Part shown: piece after piece, positions 19,846-30,300 of the stretch | Layout: each line of letters opens with the position of its first letter | Numbering within the stretch: position 1 is the stretch's first letter | Source: Chitinophagaceae bacterium | Lineage (GTDB): Bacteria > Bacteroidota > Bacteroidia > Chitinophagales > Chitinophagaceae | Reading direction: 5' to 3' | Length of the DNA: 64,000 nt | Assembly: GCA_019638615.1 (NCBI GenBank) | Contig: JAHBTL010000011.1 | Location: 62,001-126,000 of the forward strand | Position numbers and translations under genes: made by a program | The notes under the pieces: model-generated | Database searches by the model: none | The model's input: the letters and a program-made list of their open reading frames with translations, nothing else | What the model was told of the DNA's origin: nothing

Positions 19846-20012
19846 CGTGACCAATGCCGCAGAAGTTTTTATAAAACGCTAAATAGAGATATGAGGGAGA
19901 CGCTGCAGGAACTGTTGATATGCGATAACCGGCGGACTTCTCAATCGTCCCGGCTATCCACGATAAGATTTTCATTTTGCCATTGAATGCCTTTCTGATT
20001 AAAACAAACGCG

Positions 20013-22712
20013 ATGCTCAGGTCTTTTCGTTTTTCATTGTTGCTGCTGATTTTGATTGGCGTACAACACAGTTTCGCTCAAAGCAATGCTATGACCGTGG
20101 ATATAGAATGGAACCAGCCTGTTTTAAAGGGGAGCATTGCGGTAACACACGGGGCTATCAAAGAACTTCATATCGTGAAGGGAAAAGGAAAAGTGAAAGG
20201 AAATACTTTTGAAATTGCAGCCCACAAGGGGCTAAGAATACGGGTGAAGCTGGAAAACGCTCATCTTGATCCGGGCCCGGAACCCACGGTGGTTTCAATA
20301 AAAACCGCCGAAAATCCCTTTTCCTTTTTTGCAAGGGATGTAAACAAGAATTATCCTGTTTATATACCAGGGTATAAGGTAGTGGTTTTACCGGGAGCCG
20401 ATAACAGAAGCTATAGAGATGTTGAACTGGAAATCCTGCTACGGAAAACAGAAACAAAAGTTCAACACATTAATAACGAAAAAGAAACCTCTTTTGAATC
20501 GGCTGCTAAGCTTACCCGTAATATGAGTGCTCCCATCTGGCTGGGCGTCAGCAGGGATATGCGGGTATTTGAGCTGACTGAAAATATGCCGGATGCCCCG
20601 CTTGGGGAGGCGAATATCATTTCTCCCAAATTGTCATCTTCTCCCCTTCAGTTGGGGGCTGTTAAAAATGGGAATGTAAATTATCTCTATATATTAGGCC
20701 GGGGTGTTGGAGTACGCAATCAGGTGCATCGGCGTTTGGAGGAGGGCGTGCTGCCGATTTTCCATTCAACCCTGGAGGATGACGACATGCAGTATAACTC
20801 AACCGCCTTTGTGACGTTGGAAAAATCTCCTATCCGGAACCAAAAGGGAACGGATTTCCTGGTGGCTGACCAGCACAGCGCAGGTCATATGTTCACCGAA
20901 AAACAACTGGAACAGTTAAAAACCAGGACACCGGCGGCACTTAACACAACAGAAGAAACCGTATTGATTTTCAGATCTACCATTATCAACAAAGGTTCCG
21001 TACCGCGCTATGCCTGGTTTAAAATCCCGCGTCCCGGCACTGCATGGTGGATGAAATCGAAATATACTTTTGACGGTAAAAATGGCTTTTCTGTATACGA
21101 TTCAGGTAGGGTGTTTTGTGTTTCCAGGTTGAACGGTAAACCATTGCCCAATGAAGAGATGGCGCTTTTACTGCTGCCGGATGAAAAAGCGGTGATCGAA
21201 TTTTTTCTGCCACATAGTCCTGTTTCCCATGACCGGGCTGCAGCGCTGGCCGCTTTGAACTATGACCAGAAATTTCAGGAAACAAAAAGCTTTTGGCTGG
21301 AAAAGCTGCAGCGCGCTGCACGGATCGAAGTCCCTGAGAAAAGGATCAATGAAATGATACAGGCCGGCTTATTACATCTCGACCTGATCACTTTTGGCAA
21401 TGAGCCTGATGGTACACTGGCGCCTAATATTGGTGTGTATTCGCCCATCGGCACAGAGAGCTCCCCTATTATTCAATTTTACGCATCCATTGGAAAGTTG
21501 GACCTGGCAAAGCGTTGTCTTAATTACTTTTTGGATAAGCAACATGACGATGGGTTTATACAAAACTTTGGCGGCTACATGGTAGAAACCGGTGCAGCGT
21601 TGTGGACAATGGGCGAGTATTTCAGGTATACAAGGGATGTGGATTGGGTGCGGTCGATAAAAGATAAGCTGATTAAATCCTGTAACTACTTAATTGAATG
21701 GCGCAATAAAAATAAAAAGCCCGAGCTCAGAGGAAGAGGATATGGTATGATTGATGGAAAGGTTGCCGATCCCGAAGATCATTTTCATCAGTTTATGTTA
21801 AACGGTTATGCATGCCTGGGGCTTAGCCGTGTTGCCGAGATTTTGAAAGATGCAGACGCAGCAGAAGCTAAGCGATTACGGGTTGAAGCAGATGCGTGGA
21901 AAGAGGATATCCGGCAATCTTTCTTTACTGCAATGGCGATATCACCGGTGGTTCCTTTGGGTGATGGCACATGGTGTCCTACGGTGCCGCCATGGACGGA
22001 AGCGGAAGGGCTGAGGGCCTTTTATCAGAAGAAGGAAATTTTCTGGTCGCACGGAACGTTCACAGCGCCAGACGCTTTGCTGGGGCCCCTGTACCTGGTT
22101 TTCTGCGAAGTGCTGGATCCTGCTGAACCTGCATCCGGAAACCTGCTCAGCTATTACAGCGAACTCTTTTACCTGGGCAATACGGCTTTCAGTCAGCCTT
22201 ATTATAGCCGACATAACTGGCTGCAGGCGCGATTGGGGATGGTGAAGCCTTTTCTGAATACCTATTATCATACAGTATCCGCACATGCAGACAGGGAAAC
22301 CTACACTTTTTGGGAACACATGTTTAGGGCCAGTCCGCACAAAACCCATGAGGAAGCCTGGTTTTTGATGGAAACCCGCTGGATGCTCTATATGGAGCAT
22401 GGAGATACCCTGAGCTTGTTCAGAACCATTCCCAGAAAATGGCTCGAAGACGGGAAGGCTATTTCGCTGAATGGCGTACGCAGTTATTTTGGAAAGCTGA
22501 ATGTGGAAGCCACTTCGCATATAACTAAGGGGCTTATAGAAGCAACTGTCAGCGGGGAGTTCAGTACCAAACCACGCACGGTAACGGTTCGGCTGCCTCA
22601 TCCCGAAGGAAAAGCACCGGTGAAAGTGACAGGAGGGATGTACGATAAAAACACCGAAGCAATTATAGTGAACGAGTTTACAGGCGAGGCAAAAATAATG
22701 GTACAGTTCTAA
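20013..22712 (+). CDS. Exported six-hairpin glycosidase-like protein
   Basis: The protein has 899 residues from the ATG at 20013, which opens a signal peptide (LILIGVQHSFAQ). A TTG 36 bases upstream is in frame but less likely. The first 400 residues look like beta-sandwich domains. Residues 430-780 form an alpha/alpha toroid, with LLHLDLITFGNEPDGTL, GGYMVETGAALWTMGEYF and YFRYTRDVDWVRSIKDKL resembling catalytic-domain helices of GH78, GH95 and relatives. Acidic residues in that region could be catalytic, but no family-specific motif allows a firm GH number. A short beta domain closes the protein. It sits between the esterase and an SDR gene and probably cleaves the deacetylated glycan. Confidence 0.7.
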   Translation: MLRSFRFSLLLLILIGVQHSFAQSNAMTVDIEWNQPVLKGSIAVTHGAIKELHIVKGKGKVKGNTFEIAAHKGLRIRVKLENAHLDPGPEPTVVSIKTAENPFSFFARDVNKNYPVYIPGYKVVVLPGADNRSYRDVELEILLRKTETKVQHINNEKETSFESAAKLTRNMSAPIWLGVSRDMRVFELTENMPDAPLGEANIISPKLSSSPLQLGAVKNGNVNYLYILGRGVGVRNQVHRRLEEGVLPIFHSTLEDDDMQYNSTAFVTLEKSPIRNQKGTDFLVADQHSAGHMFTEKQLEQLKTRTPAALNTTEETVLIFRSTIINKGSVPRYAWFKIPRPGTAWWMKSKYTFDGKNGFSVYDSGRVFCVSRLNGKPLPNEEMALLLLPDEKAVIEFFLPHSPVSHDRAAALAALNYDQKFQETKSFWLEKLQRAARIEVPEKRINEMIQAGLLHLDLITFGNEPDGTLAPNIGVYSPIGTESSPIIQFYASIGKLDLAKRCLNYFLDKQHDDGFIQNFGGYMVETGAALWTMGEYFRYTRDVDWVRSIKDKLIKSCNYLIEWRNKNKKPELRGRGYGMIDGKVADPEDHFHQFMLNGYACLGLSRVAEILKDADAAEAKRLRVEADAWKEDIRQSFFTAMAISPVVPLGDGTWCPTVPPWTEAEGLRAFYQKKEIFWSHGTFTAPDALLGPLYLVFCEVLDPAEPASGNLLSYYSELFYLGNTAFSQPYYSRHNWLQARLGMVKPFLNTYYHTVSAHADRETYTFWEHMFRASPHKTHEEAWFLMETRWMLYMEHGDTLSLFRTIPRKWLEDGKAISLNGVRSYFGKLNVEATSHITKGLIEATVSGEFSTKPRTVTVRLPHPEGKAPVKVTGGMYDKNTEAIIVNEFTGEAKIMVQF

Positions 22713-22756
22713 TGAGTTGCTCTTGATCATACCGGCAGAAAAAATAAACATATACT

Positions 22757-23512
22757 ATGACAGGAAAATTTTACAACCAGGTCGCTGTTATTTCAGGAGG
22801 AGCGGATGGTTTAGGCAAAGCCATCGCCAGGCGGTTAGGCGCCGAAGGGGCAAAATTGGCGATATACGATAACAATGCGGATAAGCTCAGGTCAGCCGTT
22901 GCTGAACTGCAGGAAGCCGGTTACGAAGCCAGGGGCTTTGCTGTAGACATATCCCGGGAACAGGATATTACCCATGCATTTAAAGAGGCAGAAAGTCATT
23001 TCGGGCGCATTGATATCATGGTAAATTCCGCAGGAATCGTAGGGCCGACCAATACTTCTGTTCTTGACTATTTCGTGGATGATTTCGACAAAATATACAG
23101 GGTAAACCTGCGCGGCGCTTTCCTGATGTCGAAATATGCTTTGCAAGCGATGACAAAGCGTGACTATGGCAGGGTGTTGCTGATAGCTTCTATCGCAGGA
23201 AAAGAAGGGAATCCTTTTATGGCAGGCTATTCGGCAACAAAAGCAGGCGTGATAGGATTGGTAAAGGGGTTGGGAAAAGAGTTTGCCACCAAAGGCATTA
23301 CCGTTAATGGGCTGGCGCCCGCTGTTATTAAAACGGCAATGAATGAAGATACGGCCCCTGAGCAACTGGCCTATATGACCGCCAAAATCCCAATGGGACG
23401 TTTGGGTACCGTAGAAGAAGTAGCGGCCATGGCAGCGTTTATTGTATCGCCTGAAAATAGCTTTTCAACAGGATTTATTTACGATATATCTGGCGGGCGG
23501 GCCACTTACTGA
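22757..23512 (+). CDS. SDR-family NAD(P)-dependent oxidoreductase
   Basis: The protein has 251 residues, the normal length for classical short-chain dehydrogenases. The cofactor loop is ISGGADGLGKA in place of TGxxxGxG, followed by an acidic Asp in AIYDNN that favours NAD. The structural motif is VNSAGIV, a variant of NNAG, and the active site is YSATKAG with the preceding serine in LIASIAG. It has no signal peptide, so it acts in the cytoplasm on a small sugar or alcohol. It ends the plus-strand catabolic run, 44 bp behind the six-hairpin enzyme gene. Confidence 0.92.
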   Translation: MTGKFYNQVAVISGGADGLGKAIARRLGAEGAKLAIYDNNADKLRSAVAELQEAGYEARGFAVDISREQDITHAFKEAESHFGRIDIMVNSAGIVGPTNTSVLDYFVDDFDKIYRVNLRGAFLMSKYALQAMTKRDYGRVLLIASIAGKEGNPFMAGYSATKAGVIGLVKGLGKEFATKGITVNGLAPAVIKTAMNEDTAPEQLAYMTAKIPMGRLGTVEEVAAMAAFIVSPENSFSTGFIYDISGGRATY

Positions 23513-23764
23513 TGGAAAAGGGATCATGGAAAATCGTTATTATGCCTGGCGGTTCGTCCGACACAAGCCACAGATTCGCAGATTTAATCAGCGCATCTGC
23601 GGCTAAAAAGCCCAGGTATATCCCATGTTTTGCAGGCTTGCCTGCCCGGTTAATTTGAAGTCCATTGAATTCGTATGGCAGAGTGGGTCCGGTATCACAA
23701 CGCTGCCTGTGCATAAGAAACTACTTTTATATTTATAATTGTATCGATCCTGTCACGAAAACAT

Positions 23765-26700
23765 TTAATCTCCACCTGTAGCTTCTTTCTTCAGCTTTAA
23801 AGCATTTTTAAATTCATCGGTCGATACTTCCCGTGTATTGTATTGCTGCATGTATGCTTTGTGCTTTTCGAAGGGGTAAGAGACATTGCCTTTATAAGGA
23901 TAGGAAGGCATGCTGTGAAAAGGCAATGGTTCTACGGTTTGCCCATGCGCTGTATTCAAATCACCGTCTTTTACCCATCCTTCGCTGTAAATCAAAAAAT
24001 CCCGCTTCCATCCTTTGGGTAATACAGGCAGATTGCCTGCATCGAACTCAATGCTGACCTCATCTCCCGAATTGCAGATGATGTATTCATCATCTCCCTC
24101 CAGCAATAAGGGCAATACATCTCCATAGCGGGTATAGTATCCCGTAAGGTCCCGCCATTTTTGACCGGCGCCTGTTTGATAATAATCAAACCAGTGAGGA
24201 CCAAAAGGCCCGCCCTTTCGATAGGATGCGGAATATCCCCTGAAGGACAGCGCTGCTTTTACCATTGCCAGGTCATGCATTTGTACCGGGGCTTTCGACA
24301 ATCCATTTGAATAAAATATCTCATCCCAGTATAGCTGCATATTGGTTCGTATCCTTATTTTCCTGTTATCAGGCGTAAGGAATTTACCCGAAAGATCAAC
24401 GATCACCATTTTGTCTTTTCCCATAGGAAAGCCTATGTTGGGTATTACGGTTTGCCATTCTCCTTTTTTATTGATTACCTGCAGCGCGGGCGGAGTCACT
24501 TTATATTGTGCTGATTGGGTAAGCGAAGCATTGATGCTGGCATCTGTAGGAAAGATCCATCCCCTTAGAAACAGGAAAAGCGCATCGCTGGTCGCCCTGT
24601 CGCCCAGATCCAGTATTAAATCATGATCTTCGGTCAATCCCTGGTATTTACCCAACTCAAAATTAGCTATATACTGAAAGTCGTAAGCCGTAATTTTAGA
24701 GAGCAGATCATTGCCGTTGTGATCAGTAGCGGAAAGCGGATAGTGTTTAGCAGCTACACTGTACACCTGTTTTCCGGGGAAGGGTGGAGCAACGAAACGT
24801 TCATCGGCAAACACATCCACGGAATCAGGATGATCTACCGCGACGAGCCCTGCCTTATCAAAGTAAACCGCTTCCCAGAGCTCCTCTGTTATTTTAATGG
24901 AATAGTGATTGTCTTTTGGTTGCAGCTTTTCTCCCGGTATAAGCAGGTATTCTTTAGAAGGATCGGAGAAGGCATAGGTGGTATCTCTGCCATTTACAGT
25001 AAGCGGCATGCCCAGAGCGCTGCGCCACATCATGTCTTTCAGGAACTCATATTCTTTACCATTCCACACAAATAAAAACGGGCAGGAGCCTTTCAACATC
25101 TGCTCTTCTATTATCCGTTCTTTTGCTGAAGGATCTTTGATCACCTGGGGAGTACCGTTGGGCCAAATAATCCGGACAGCATCAACAGCATTGCGTGCAC
25201 CCAGTCCGAAATTTGTAATCCCTCTTTTAATTGTTCTGAGTTGATACAAATCTCCGGCTTTGAGCTCCACCTGCGCTCCGATCCCCAACCGGTTGTTTTT
25301 ATTGTTACCGTAAGAAAGCCCGGTTAGCTGCACCTGCATATAATGATTTAAATTACCGCCGTCATTTCTTAGCAGCTTTACACCACCGGGCGTAGCTAAA
25401 AAAACATCGTCATCGCCGTCAAGATTAAAATCGGCGATGGAAATGCGGGTAGCCTGCAGGGGCGTTGCTGGCAATAGATGAGACACATTGCTGAAACCCT
25501 TTGTACTGTCGTTGTGAAATAATTGTATGCCGCGGGATGAAGCGTTGTTTGCAATACCGGTTACTATTAAATCCAGGTGTCCGTCGTTGTCAAAGTCTGT
25601 AAAGGCGGCATCCATTATTTTGGTATTCCGCACGGTTTCATTCAATATTTTACTGGCAGGATCAGCGACAAACCTGGCTCCATCCACGTTTTTGAGCAAC
25701 AGGCTTTGCGATGCTCCTGCGATAAACAGGTCAGGCATGCCGTCATTATTGTAATCTGCCGAAACAACAACGCTTCCTTTCAGCTTTTCATTTTTAAGTC
25801 CGGCCAGACCAGTAACATCCTTAAAAGCAGCATGCCGGTTATTATTTAACAGGCGCGTGCCGGCGGCATCGCTGATGGTGATTATATCCAGGTCGCCATC
25901 CACATCATAATCAGCAAAATCCATAGCATTGGTGCCGCCGGGTATGGCAAGCCCCATTGCATTCGCCTGTTCTGTAAAACTGCCGTTGCCATTGTTGCGA
26001 AAAAACCTGTTTACTCCTTTCGTTGCCGTATACAGATCAATGTCGCCGTCCTGGTCGAAATCGGCAAACAACATTCTCTCTGTATGAGCTGTATTATTCA
26101 GACCAATATTTTGCCTTACAGGAATGAATGCTCCTCCCGCACGGTTTTTAAACAGTAAGATACCCTGTGTGGTAGCGATGAAAAGATCGGGGTATCCATC
26201 ATTGTCGTAGTCAATAAAAGCGGCGTCCAGGTCGCGGTAAGCATGGTCAATGGTGCCGCCTTCTGTTCTTGCCTCCTGGAAATTGCCGATACTGCTTACC
26301 AGCAGGTAACATTTTTGCTTCCCTGCTATGATGCTGCTGCTGTACAAATACATTTCCCCGGACTCTGAATAGTCGGTTACCGCTACAACGGCGTTGCCCG
26401 ATGTATTTTGATTTTTGTTGTCCAGCCCGATCGCGTCTGTAGCATCTGTGAACCGGGTATTGCTGACGGTAGCCCGCCGCGCATTTGCTTTCTTATTCTG
26501 AACCTGGCCCGATGCAAAATCAGCATACCCGGAAGATAATTTAGGGCCTTCCAAAACCGACAGGGCTTCAATATAGGCGCCCGTTACCCGCAATAGATCG
26601 TGAAACCTGTTTATATGCACAAGCGCCCGGGAGAACTGATTGCTACGAAGTGCCTGTATAGCCTGGTTATAAAAGCTGTTGATCGCCGGTGAAAAATCGG

Positions 26701-27334
26701 TGGCGATTTTTTTTATTTCCTGCAGGTAATAAATGGCGGAATCTGCCTTATTGTTCCGGGTAAGTATTGCTGCCAGGTCTGCGCGTATTACCACGTTGGC
26801 GGGAGCAAGGGAAAGGGCTTTCAGCAAATAATTTTTTTGCCCCGGTGCATATAGATTGGCCAAAGCATAGCAGGCAAAAATGTTTTTTCTATTGTTTTGG
26901 ATGATCGTATTCAGCTCGTTGACCGCATTCTGCTTTTCTCCTTTCCCGGCATATATTTTAGCCAGCACCGCTCGCATCTCATCGTTGCCTGGCTTCAGCT
27001 TTACTCCTGCCCGGGCAATGTTTTCCGCCTTGCCGTAGTTCTTTTCCGTTAAATACAATATGGCCAGGTCCCTGTAATTTAAAATTTCATCCGGCGATAT
27101 TTTAATCGCTTTTACAAACGCGGCTTCCGCTTCGTTGACCTGGTTCTTTTGCAAATACTGGTAGGCAAGTACCCTGAGAGATACCCGGTTGTCCTGCGAC
27201 ATCATGATATAGGGTACCAGAACAAGCATGGCAATACCCATCAGCTTTTGTCTCCGCAAATCGTATAGCGTTACACGGAGCACTAAAAAAATCAACCTGA
27301 CTGTTTTATCCATCAGCAGCTTCAGTTTTAGCAT
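23765..27334 (-). CDS. Giant TPR/FG-GAP/ASPIC-UnbV protein, paralogue 1
   Basis: The protein has 1189 residues. The first 46 residues contain a basic stretch and a hydrophobic segment (MGIAMLVLVPYIMMSQ); translation may really begin at a later Met (residue 8 or 32), giving a normal signal. TPR helices (about 50-220) are followed by an FG-GAP propeller (about 290-680) with six calcium-type loops such as DYDNDGYPD, DFDQDGDID and DFNLDGDDD. The ASPIC/UnbV segment is at about 665-740 (NNRLGIGAQVEL, AVRIIWPNG). The last 444 residues are a separate module starting GSCPFLFVWNGKEYEF and nearly identical to that of the neighbour gene 61 bp upstream. Surface or periplasmic location is inferred; the function is unknown. 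Confidence 0.85.
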   Translation of the reverse strand: MLKLKLLMDKTVRLIFLVLRVTLYDLRRQKLMGIAMLVLVPYIMMSQDNRVSLRVLAYQYLQKNQVNEAEAAFVKAIKISPDEILNYRDLAILYLTEKNYGKAENIARAGVKLKPGNDEMRAVLAKIYAGKGEKQNAVNELNTIIQNNRKNIFACYALANLYAPGQKNYLLKALSLAPANVVIRADLAAILTRNNKADSAIYYLQEIKKIATDFSPAINSFYNQAIQALRSNQFSRALVHINRFHDLLRVTGAYIEALSVLEGPKLSSGYADFASGQVQNKKANARRATVSNTRFTDATDAIGLDNKNQNTSGNAVVAVTDYSESGEMYLYSSSIIAGKQKCYLLVSSIGNFQEARTEGGTIDHAYRDLDAAFIDYDNDGYPDLFIATTQGILLFKNRAGGAFIPVRQNIGLNNTAHTERMLFADFDQDGDIDLYTATKGVNRFFRNNGNGSFTEQANAMGLAIPGGTNAMDFADYDVDGDLDIITISDAAGTRLLNNNRHAAFKDVTGLAGLKNEKLKGSVVVSADYNNDGMPDLFIAGASQSLLLKNVDGARFVADPASKILNETVRNTKIMDAAFTDFDNDGHLDLIVTGIANNASSRGIQLFHNDSTKGFSNVSHLLPATPLQATRISIADFNLDGDDDVFLATPGGVKLLRNDGGNLNHYMQVQLTGLSYGNNKNNRLGIGAQVELKAGDLYQLRTIKRGITNFGLGARNAVDAVRIIWPNGTPQVIKDPSAKERIIEEQMLKGSCPFLFVWNGKEYEFLKDMMWRSALGMPLTVNGRDTTYAFSDPSKEYLLIPGEKLQPKDNHYSIKITEELWEAVYFDKAGLVAVDHPDSVDVFADERFVAPPFPGKQVYSVAAKHYPLSATDHNGNDLLSKITAYDFQYIANFELGKYQGLTEDHDLILDLGDRATSDALFLFLRGWIFPTDASINASLTQSAQYKVTPPALQVINKKGEWQTVIPNIGFPMGKDKMVIVDLSGKFLTPDNRKIRIRTNMQLYWDEIFYSNGLSKAPVQMHDLAMVKAALSFRGYSASYRKGGPFGPHWFDYYQTGAGQKWRDLTGYYTRYGDVLPLLLEGDDEYIICNSGDEVSIEFDAGNLPVLPKGWKRDFLIYSEGWVKDGDLNTAHGQTVEPLPFHSMPSYPYKGNVSYPFEKHKAYMQQYNTREVSTDEFKNALKLKKEATGGD

Positions 27335-27395
27335 ACCCTGCAGGCAAAAATAAAACCATTTGAAAGGAGGTCAGCCGGATCGCCACGAAAACATT

Positions 27396-30300
27396 TTAAT
27401 CTCCACCTGTAGCTTCTTTCTTCAGCTTTAAAGCATTTTTAAATTCATCGGTCGATACTTCCCTGGTATTGTATTGCTGCATGTATGTTTTGTGCTTTTC
27501 GAAGGGATAAGATACATTGCCTTTGTAGGGATAGGAAGGCATGCTGTGGAATGGGAGAGGTCCCACTGTTTGTCCATGCGCCGTATTCAAATCTCCATCC
27601 TTTACCCATCCTTCGCTGTAAATTAAAAAATCCCGCTTCCATCCTTTGGGTAGCACAGGCAGGCTGCCTGCATCGAACTCAATGCTGACCTCATCTCCCG
27701 AATTGCAGATGATGTATTCATCATCTCCTTCCAGTAATAAAGGCAATACATCTCCATAGCGGGTATAGTATCCCGTAAGATCCCTCCATTTTTGCCCGCC
27801 GGCTGTTTGATAATAATCAAACCAGTGAGGACCAAAAGGCCCGCCCTTTCGATAGGATGCGGAATATCCCCTGAACGACAGCGCTGCTTTTACCATTGGC
27901 AGGTCCTGCATTTGTACAGGGGCTTTCGATAACCTGTTTGAATAGAATATCTCGTCCCAGTATAGCTGCATATTGGTTCGTATCCTTATTTTCCTGTTAT
28001 CAGGCGTAAGGAATTTACCCGAAAGATCAACGATCACCATTTTGTCTTTTCCCATCGGGAAGCCGATATTGGGTATTACGGTTTGCCATTCTCCTTTTTT
28101 ATTGATCACCTGCAGGCTGGGTGGAGCCACTTTATATTCTGGTGATTGAGTAAGAGAAGCATTGATGCTGGCATCTGTAGGAAAGATCCATCCCCGCAGG
28201 AACAGGAAAAGCGCATCATGGTTTGCTTTGTCACCTAAATCCAGTACCAGGTCATGCGCTTCGGTCAGTCCCTGGAATTTGCCTAATTCAAAATTAGAGA
28301 TATACTGAAAGTCGTAAGCGGTGATTTTTGAAAGCACATCATTGCCGTTGTGATCAGTAGCGGAAAGCGGATAGTGTTTAGCAGCTACACTGTACACCTG
28401 TTTTCCGGGGAAGGGCGGAGCAACGAAACGCTCATCTGCAAACACATCCACGGAATCAGGATGATCTACCGCCACAAGCCCTGCCTTATCAAAGTAAACC
28501 GCTTCCCAGAGCTCCTCTGTTATTTTAATGGAATAGTGATTGTCTTTTGGTTGCAGCTTTTCTCCCGGTATAAGCAGGTATTCTTTAGAGGGATCGGAGA
28601 AGGCATAGGTGGTATCCTTACCGTTTACGGCAAGCGGCATGCCCAGAGCGCTGCGCCACATCATGTCTTTCAGGAACTCATATTCTTTACCATTCCACAC
28701 AAATAAAAACGGGCAGGAGCCTTTTAGCTTTTCTTCTTCGATTAATTTTTGTTTGCGTGAAGGATCGCTGATGAACTGGGGCGCCCCGTTCGGCCAAATG
28801 ATGCGTACGGCTTCCAGCGAATCGCGGCCTCCAACGCCAAAATTGGTCAACGCTCTTTTAATGGTTTTCAATTGATAGAGTTCTCCTGTTTTCAGCTCTA
28901 CCTGGGCTCCAATGCCCAGCCGGTTGTTTTTATTATTGCCGTAAGAAAGCCCGGTTAACTGTACCTGCAGGTAATGGTTTAAATTACCGCCGTCATTTCT
29001 TACCAGTTTTATACCGTCAGGTGCTGTTAAAAAAACATCGTCATCGCCGTCAAGGTTAAAGTCGGCTATGGCTATCTGCAGGCCCTGTGCGGGAGCTTCC
29101 GGCAATAAATGCGACACATTGCTGAAACCTTTTGTACTGTCGTTGTGAAATAATTGTATACCACGAGAAGTCCCGTCAGCGCTCACTCCCGATACCAGGA
29201 TGTCTTCACGACCGTCGTTATCAAAATCAATGAATGCTGTTTTGGATACGGTTACATTTTTAAGAGCGTCTGAAAACACTTCAGAAGCCGGATCGGCAAT
29301 ATATCCATTGTTGCCGGTATTCTTAAGCAGGAAGGAGGGACCGTTTTTTGTTCCTGCAATAAACAGGTCGGGCATGCCGTCATTATTGTAATCGCCAAAA
29401 CTGACAGCGCTTCCTTTGAATAAAGGATTTTTAAGGTGCAGTGAATCTGTAAAGTCAGAAAATTTTGAATACCTGTCATTGTTAAATAATTGAATAGCGC
29501 CATTCGATAATACGACCGCGATATCCAGGTCGCCATCCGAATCCCAATCTCCAAAATCCATGTCTTTTATTCCCGAAGCGGCTGAAAGATTCATTGCTTT
29601 GGCCTGCTCCGTAAAGGTACCATCGCCGTTGTTCCTGAAAAATTTGTTTACACCTGTACAACCGATGTATATATCAAGGTCGCCATCCTGGTCAAAATCG
29701 GCAATCAAAAGCTTATTGCCATCGGTAATATCATTCAGCCCGGTATTCTTTTTTATCCTGGTAAAGTTCCCGTCTCCTTTATTTTTATATATAACGATTC
29801 CTTTCGTGGTTGAAATGATAAGATCCTGGTATCCGTCGTTGTCATAATCGGCAAATACGGCATCTAATTCATCCGCGGTGTGATCCAACCCTGCAGCAGA
29901 CGAAACTTCATTGAATGTTCCGAAATCTCTTTTAAAAAGATAATGTATGGGGGATGATCCGTTTGCAGCAAAACCAGCGTATATATAAGTATTCCCTGTG
30001 CCATCATCATCGGCAAGCGCCAATACCGATTGGGTTGCATGAATGTTTAACGGTATTGTTAACCCCGTTTTTTCAGCAATCTCCGTGAATTGGATATCGT
30101 TCAAGGTAATCACCCGATCCCTGTTGTCTGTTTGTCCAAACCGGCTGTCGTTAAATTCTGATTTAACACCCGGGAATACGGGAGGTTCTATTTCCGCAAA
30201 ATCGTTGGCATACGGCCTGGTGGCTTCCATTAACTGATGGAAACGCCGGATAAAGTATAGCGCGCCCGACGGCTGGTTTTTTTGGAGCAAAGCCATTGCT

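Noticed and set aside
23475-23714. Short minus-strand frame after the SDR gene
   Set aside because: It has no family signal, overlaps the SDR 3' end and lies in a gap of repeat-like character.
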